Origin: Nitriliruptoraceae bacterium | Lineage (GTDB): Bacteria > Actinomycetota > Nitriliruptoria > Nitriliruptorales > Nitriliruptoraceae | Direction: 5' to 3' | Assembly (NCBI GenBank): GCA_007125475.1 | Contig: SLDB01000004.1 | Span: forward strand, 1-8,722 | Length of the DNA stretch: 8,722 nt | In this document: in pieces, positions 5,124-8,722 of the stretch | How positions within the stretch are numbered: the stretch's first letter is position 1 | How the letters are laid out: each line of letters opens with the position of its first letter | Notes under the pieces: model-generated | What the model saw: the letters and a program-made list of their open reading frames with translations, nothing else | Databases searched by the model: none | What the model was told of the DNA's origin: nothing | Position numbers and translations under genes: made by a program

Positions 5124-6167
5124 GTGGCGCGCAGCATCGGCAACGCGTTCCGGATCCTGGGTCGCGACATGGCCGTCGACCTCGGCACGGCGAACACCAT
5201 GGTCTACGTCCGAGGGCGTGGGGTGGTCCTCGACGAGCCGTCGGTGGTGGCCTTGAACTCCAAGACGGGGGCGGTGCTCGCCGTCGGGACCGAGGCCAAG
5301 CGCATGATCGGCCGTACCCCCGGCCACATCATCGCGACCCGGCCACTCCGCGACGGGGTGATCGCCGACTTCGACGTCACCGAGAAGATGCTGCGCTACT
5401 TCATCCACGCGGTGCACAACCGTCGTGTGGTGACCAAGCCCCGCGTGGTCGTGTGCGTCCCCTCCGGGATCACCGGCGTCGAGCAACGCGCCGTCGAGGA
5501 GGCCGCGATCCAGGCCGGCGCCCGCTCGGCGTACGTCATCGAGGAACCCGTCGCCGCGGCGATCGGCGCCGGACTCGCCGTCCAGGAGCCCGCCGGCAGC
5601 CTCGTCGTGGACGTCGGCGGTGGCACCACCGAGGTCGCACTCCTCTCGCTCGGCGGAGTGGTGACCTCCCAGTCGATCCGCACCGGTGGCGACGAGCTCG
5701 ACGAGGCGATCATCGCCTACGTCAAGAAGGAGTACTCGCTGATGCTCGGCGAGCGCACCGCCGAGGAGATCAAGATCGCCGTCGGGTCGGCGTTCCCGCT
5801 CCCCGACGAACCCAGCGCCGAGATCCGCGGCCGGGACCTGGTCTCGGGGCTGCCGAAGACGATCGTCGTCACCGCCGAGGAGATCCGCCACGCCATCGAG
5901 GAACCGGTGAGCGCGATGATCGAGTCGGTGAAGAACACCCTCGACAAGGCACCACCGGAACTCGCCGCCGACGTCATGGACCGGGGGATCGTGCTCACCG
6001 GAGGCGGCGCGTTGCTCAAGGGCCTCGACGAGCGCCTCAAGCACGAGACCGGGATGCCGATCCACGTCACCGAGAACCCGCTGTCGTCGGTGGTGCTGGG
6101 CTCGGGGAGGTGCCTCGAGGAGTTCGAGGCGCTCAAGAAGGTCCTCGTGTCCTCTTCACGCAGCTGA
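5124..6167 (+). CDS. mreB: Rod-shape actin homologue MreB
   Basis: This 347-residue bacterial actin polymerises under the inner membrane and guides lateral cell-wall synthesis. The ATPase motifs are all present: phosphate-1 VDLGTANT (18-25), then VLDEPSVVA; the connecting segment SGITGVEQRAVEEAAIQAG with YVIEEPVAAAIGAGL; phosphate-2 VVDVGGGTTEVA (about 161-172); and the adenosine motif LTGGGALLKGL (about 291-301). Length is normal for the family. The GTG at 5124 has AGGAG (5114-5118) five bases upstream. The frame is open back to 4851, but that part overlaps the divergent coiled-coil gene and is not MreB-like. The N-terminal SIGNAFRILGRDM before the fold may form the short membrane-binding helix. 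mreC, mreD, pbpA and rodA are not next to it, unlike the classic operon. Confidence 0.95.
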   Translation: MARSIGNAFRILGRDMAVDLGTANTMVYVRGRGVVLDEPSVVALNSKTGAVLAVGTEAKRMIGRTPGHIIATRPLRDGVIADFDVTEKMLRYFIHAVHNRRVVTKPRVVVCVPSGITGVEQRAVEEAAIQAGARSAYVIEEPVAAAIGAGLAVQEPAGSLVVDVGGGTTEVALLSLGGVVTSQSIRTGGDELDEAIIAYVKKEYSLMLGERTAEEIKIAVGSAFPLPDEPSAEIRGRDLVSGLPKTIVVTAEEIRHAIEEPVSAMIESVKNTLDKAPPELAADVMDRGIVLTGGGALLKGLDERLKHETGMPIHVTENPLSSVVLGSGRCLEEFEALKKVLVSSSRS

Positions 6168-6173
6168 CCCGAC

Positions 6174-6196
6174 CCGGGCATCAGGCCGCAGCCCGG
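6174..6196. terminator. Hairpin between convergent mreB and deaminase genes
   Basis: CCGGGC (6174-6179) pairs with GCCCGG (6191-6196) across an 11-nt loop in the 42-nt gap between the two stops. A shared terminator is plausible. The stem is only 6 bp and lacks a T-tract. Confidence 0.4.
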
Positions 6197-6209
6197 CGCC
6201 CCGCCACGG

Positions 6210-6701
6210 TCAGCCGGAGTCGAACCGGCGGTGGTGCAGCTCGGCCACGGCGTCGAGGAGCTCGGGGACCGGGCCTTCGACGGTGACGTACGGGGCGACG
6301 TCACGGATCGGCAGCGGGTTCACCGGGGGTGGCGGCGACCCGTGCGCCGCACGCCACCGGAGCAGGTCCTGACTCGAGGCGACGTAGACGATCCGCCCGA
6401 GACCGACCCAGGCGTGCGCGGCGGCGCACATCGGGCAGTGCTCGCCCGAGGTGTACACCGTCGCCCTCGCCCGCTCGGCGACGGTGAGGTTCGCGGCTGC
6501 CCAGCGGGCGAGGGCGAACTCGGGGTGCCGGGTCCGGTCGCCGGCGGCCACGCGGTTGCGGTCCTCGGCGAGGGCGGTGCCGTCGTCAGCGACCAGCACC
6601 GAGCCGAACGGTTCGTCACCGGCCTCGAGCGCCTCGGTCGCCAGCTCGACGCACCGGCGCAGGTGCGGAAGCTCGCGCTCGTCGATCACCACGTCCCCCA
6701 C
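6210..6701 (-). CDS. Zinc-dependent nucleoside/base deaminase (CDA/TadA-GuaD superfamily)
   Basis: This 163-residue member of the cytidine-deaminase fold superfamily hydrolyses an exocyclic amine of a nucleobase or nucleoside using one zinc. The active-site motifs are HPEF (His59 zinc ligand, Glu61 proton shuttle) and SGEHCPMC (Cys89 and Cys92 zinc ligands). The N-terminal helix and EPFGSVLVADDG strand are typical, as is GRIVYVASS after the second motif. HPE replaces the HAE of TadA and GuaD, so substrate cannot be named: guanine, cytosine or another purine are possible, while tRNA adenosine is less likely. GTG 6701 has GGGAG six bases upstream. It follows the glycoside hydrolase gene by 33 nt on the same strand, so the two are probably co-transcribed, although no functional link is obvious. 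Confidence 0.87.
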   Translation of the reverse strand: MGDVVIDERELPHLRRCVELATEALEAGDEPFGSVLVADDGTALAEDRNRVAAGDRTRHPEFALARWAAANLTVAERARATVYTSGEHCPMCAAAHAWVGLGRIVYVASSQDLLRWRAAHGSPPPPVNPLPIRDVAPYVTVEGPVPELLDAVAELHHRRFDSG

Positions 6702-6734
6702 CGCCGGCTCCCGCCCCGACCCAGCCGGCCCGGC

Positions 6735-8432
6735 TCACCCACGACGTTCGTACGCCTCGGGGGTGTAGCGCGCACCCGGGTTCCACATCAGCCACTCGTC
6801 GATGCCGTGGTCGCGGGTGGCACGGATCTGTTCACGGACCTGGTGCGGGCGGTCCCAGGCACGGTACGGCGTGTCCTCCAGCCACGGAACCACACGTGCG
6901 CGGGCGCCGGCGACCGCCTCCTCCCAGACCTCCAACGTGGCCCGGACGATGTCGTAGGGCTGCCGGTTCGGGTCGGCCACCCCGTACTCCCCCGCCCCCC
7001 AGTGGGAGGGGTAGATCATCGGGGCGACGTAGTCGAGGTGCTCGGCCAGGGCCGGGATGTCCTGGCCGATCTGCGTGGGACGGTCGGCGGCGATCCCGTA
7101 CACCGACGCCCCGTGCGTCACGCCGTACGGTGCCAGGCGCTCGTCGGCGAGGCGGGCGAACTCCACGATCGCCTCCTCGGGGGTGCCCTCGAGCCCCGGG
7201 ACCACGTAGTTGTCCATCCCTTCCGGGCGGCGGATGTAGTCCCACAGGATGTGGTCGACACCGGCGCGGGCGGCCTCCTCGGCGATGTCGAGGTTGTACG
7301 CGATCACGTCCTCGTGGGTGTAGTTCGAGAACCCGGCGTAGGAGCCCCGGAAGTAGTCCCCACCGTCGGGCTCCTGGATCACCCAGTCACGCTCGCCGTG
7401 CTCCCACGCCCACGACGCCAGCGTCGGGTCCGCGAACGCCACGATCCGGCCGATCACCGCGACGTCACGGGCGTGCAGGTCGGCCACGACCTGTTCGAGG
7501 TCCAACGGCCCGATCCCGGCACCGACCTCCTGTGCGAGGGGCACCTGTGAGTCGTAGCCCAGATGCCCGCCTTCGTCCTTGAGGTCGAGTTGCAGGGAGT
7601 TGATCTGCCCGTCCTCGATCATCGCGTCGATGGGGTCACGCAGCTCGGGGGTCGCCCACGCCCAGAACGTGGCGTGCACGGTGCGGATCTCGTCGATCTC
7701 GACGCGCGAGGCGACGACGCGGACGGCGTCGTCGATCGTGGTGCGGTTACCGGCGGCGTCGGTGGCGGTGGCGGGCAGCGGGCCTCCGACCTCGTCGAGC
7801 TCGAGGGTGAACGAACCGTCGTCGCCGGCGGTGACGCGTTCCTCGCCGACCTCCACCTCGGCACCGGCCTCGGTGCGTCCCGTGAGGGTCACCGCCTGGC
7901 CGACGGCCACCGCCGTGGTCGGCTCGACGATCTCCAGCTCCGGCGGCTCGGACTTCACCACGAAGCGGAAGGTGTGGAGCACCTCGTCGTCGCCGTCTTC
8001 GACGTCACCGCCACCGTCGGACGCGGCGACCGACAGTTCGTGCTCCCCGTCACCGAGGTGATCGGCGTCGTAGGTGATCATCGCGACCCCGGAGCCGGCC
8101 ACCTCGTCAACCGGTGTGGCGGTCGTGACCTCATCCCCGTTCAATCTCCACGCGAGGTCGGCGAGGTCGTCGGCGTCGGTGACCGCGATGACGTCGAAGC
8201 TCAGCGAACCGAGCTCGTCTGCCCCGACGAGATCGCCGTCATCGGGACCGACGAAACGCAGATCCCGCGGTGCGGAGGCTCCCTGGTCGTCCTCCGACGA
8301 GCCGTGATCGTCGGCCGGTGCCGGGCCCCCCGACCCGTCATCGGACGACGTGCCCGAAGTGCACGCGACCAACAGGCCGGCGGCGACCACCAACAGCCGT
8401 CGGGTGACCGACGTGGTGCGGTCCTTCGTCAT
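6735..8432 (-). CDS. Lipoprotein with Ig-like modules and DUF4015 putative glycoside hydrolase domain
   Basis: This 565-residue predicted surface lipoprotein begins with a basic N-terminus, hydrophobic core and lipobox LVAC, with the lipidated Cys at 24, followed by an acidic Ser/Gly/Asp-rich linker (25-56). Two beta-sandwich, Ig-like modules come next: about 57-163 (WRLNGDEV, DGEHELSVAASD) and about 164-242 (VGQAVTLTGRTEAGAEVEV, ending ATDAAGN). The C-terminal 250-565 is a TIM-barrel of the DUF4015/PF13200 putative glycosyl hydrolase type, with SLQLDLKDEGGHLGY (about 279-293), VDHILWDYIRRPEG (about 392-405), DYVAPMIYPSHWGAGEYGV (about 467-485) and WLMWNPG. Acidic residues in the first two motifs are candidate catalytic groups; substrate is unknown, perhaps a polysaccharide of the envelope or environment. 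ATG 8432 is chosen because it creates the signal peptide; upstream codons to 8675 look non-coding. A GGGGGA (8444-8439) precedes it. Confidence 0.88.
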   Translation of the reverse strand: MTKDRTTSVTRRLLVVAAGLLVACTSGTSSDDGSGGPAPADDHGSSEDDQGASAPRDLRFVGPDDGDLVGADELGSLSFDVIAVTDADDLADLAWRLNGDEVTTATPVDEVAGSGVAMITYDADHLGDGEHELSVAASDGGGDVEDGDDEVLHTFRFVVKSEPPELEIVEPTTAVAVGQAVTLTGRTEAGAEVEVGEERVTAGDDGSFTLELDEVGGPLPATATDAAGNRTTIDDAVRVVASRVEIDEIRTVHATFWAWATPELRDPIDAMIEDGQINSLQLDLKDEGGHLGYDSQVPLAQEVGAGIGPLDLEQVVADLHARDVAVIGRIVAFADPTLASWAWEHGERDWVIQEPDGGDYFRGSYAGFSNYTHEDVIAYNLDIAEEAARAGVDHILWDYIRRPEGMDNYVVPGLEGTPEEAIVEFARLADERLAPYGVTHGASVYGIAADRPTQIGQDIPALAEHLDYVAPMIYPSHWGAGEYGVADPNRQPYDIVRATLEVWEEAVAGARARVVPWLEDTPYRAWDRPHQVREQIRATRDHGIDEWLMWNPGARYTPEAYERRG

Positions 8433-8458
8433 GACCCGTCCCCCGGCACAGTTGCGAG

Positions 8459-8464
8459 AGCATA
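8459..8464 (-). promoter_or_regulatory. Candidate -10 element of the glycoside hydrolase lipoprotein gene
   Basis: TATGCT reads 8464 to 8459 on the minus strand in a GGTATGCT context, 26 nt before the ATG. No matching -35 is seen. It would also drive the downstream deaminase gene. Confidence 0.38.
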
Positions 8465-8510
8465 CCGGTCGCCTGCTCAGGCCCGGGGCGACCACCCGGA
8501 CCAGCGGCCG

Positions 8511-8528
8511 CGGGGGCCGAGACCCCCG
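8511..8528. promoter_or_regulatory. GC hairpin / inverted repeat in the divergent intergenic region
   Basis: CGGGGG (8511-8516), loop CCGAGA and CCCCCG (8523-8528) form an exact 6-bp inverted repeat in the 241-bp gap between the lipoprotein gene and the plus-strand gene at the right edge. It could be an operator or a structural element. The rest of the gap shows only the candidate promoter elements. Confidence 0.3.
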
Positions 8529-8618
8529 ACGATCGCGGTGGCGTCGGCGGGCCGGGCGAACCGGATCGTTGCGCCGTGGTCGCCGGTCACGGGGGCGGAA
8601 CGCCGAGCCGAACGTCCC

Positions 8619-8624
8619 TACGAT
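8619..8624 (+). promoter_or_regulatory. Candidate -10 element of the right-edge gene
   Basis: TACGAT ends 49 nt before the ATG at 8674 and fits the TAnnnT pattern. An in-frame ATG at 8623 overlaps it, so if that were the true start this would not be the promoter. Confidence 0.3.
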
Positions 8625-8673
8625 GGGTGCGTCCGACACCTCCCCCGGACGACCACCCTCGATCGGATCCCTC

Positions 8674-8722
8674 ATGCGTCCCCGCTCGTGGAGCGTGCTC
8701 GGCGCCCTGACCGCTGCGCTCC
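8674..8722 (+). CDS. 5' end of a probable exported protein (cut by the window edge)
   Basis: Sixteen codons are visible: MRPRSWSVLGALTAAL. Two Arg residues followed by a hydrophobic Ala/Leu stretch look like the start of a signal peptide or a membrane anchor. The rest lies beyond the window, so no family can be given. An in-frame ATG at 8623 would add 17 residues that are not signal-like, so 8674 is preferred even though its ribosome binding site (GGA near 8664) is weak. The gene diverges from the glycoside hydrolase lipoprotein gene. Confidence 0.55.
   Translation, partial: MRPRSWSVLGALTAAL

Noticed and set aside
4755..6065. 436-codon minus-strand open frame opposite mreB
   Set aside because: It is antisense to a clear MreB, Asp/Gly/Arg-rich in the way third-position GC produces, and its end overlaps the coiled-coil gene in another frame. 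It resembles no known family.
6231..7550. 439-codon plus-strand open frame over the deaminase and lipoprotein genes
   Set aside because: It crosses two well-supported minus-strand genes and shows only composition-driven Val/Arg/Gly-rich sequence.

Overview
The window is very GC-rich. Its genes start with GTG or ATG behind AGGAG/GGGAG-like ribosome binding sites, and candidate promoters look like TAnnnT with no clear -35. This fits a high-GC actinobacterium. A deep-branching rod-shaped lineage (Nitriliruptoria- or Acidimicrobiia-like) is possible, but that is inference. UGA is an ordinary stop for nearly every gene here, so the code is standard.

Layout, left to right. Positions 1-335 hold no gene I can support. 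A MscS-type mechanosensitive channel (336-1349, +) ends in a GC hairpin. An S-adenosylmethionine-dependent O-methyltransferase of the natural-product type follows (1455-2624, +). Convergent to it on the minus strand lies a decayed TetR-ABC export module. The ATPase (2687-3405) has lost its Walker B to H-loop segment and is out of frame after the loss. The TetR-like regulator (3398-3775) lacks its DNA-binding domain. No permease is present.

Just upstream of that remnant, still on the minus strand, is the most interesting item: a 101-codon gene (3797-4102) that reads as one HesB/IscA-like protein only if an in-frame UGA at codon 30 is decoded as selenocysteine. A near-ideal bacterial SECIS hairpin sits at 3982-3999, just after that UGA. 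Two tandem 16-bp repeats, each containing an inverted repeat, lie upstream of it and overlap the expected -35 position. They also separate it from a divergent 58-residue single-pass membrane protein (4269-4445, +).

Positions 4514-4948 (-) encode a lysine-rich coiled-coil protein made of three 29-residue repeats plus a C-terminal membrane helix. It is divergently arranged with a complete MreB (5124-6167, +) that has no mreC or mreD beside it. Convergent to mreB are two co-directional minus-strand genes 33 nt apart: a lipoprotein with Ig-like modules and a DUF4015 putative glycoside hydrolase barrel (6735-8432), then a small zinc-dependent nucleoside deaminase (6210-6701). The window closes with the first 16 codons of a plus-strand gene that begins like an exported protein (8674-8722).

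The intact genes share themes of cell envelope (channel, MreB, tail-anchored coiled coil, surface glycosidase) and metal/redox or small-molecule metabolism (HesB-like selenoprotein, methyltransferase, deaminase). They form several short transcription units, not one pathway. I see no RNA gene, CRISPR array, insertion sequence or integrase.
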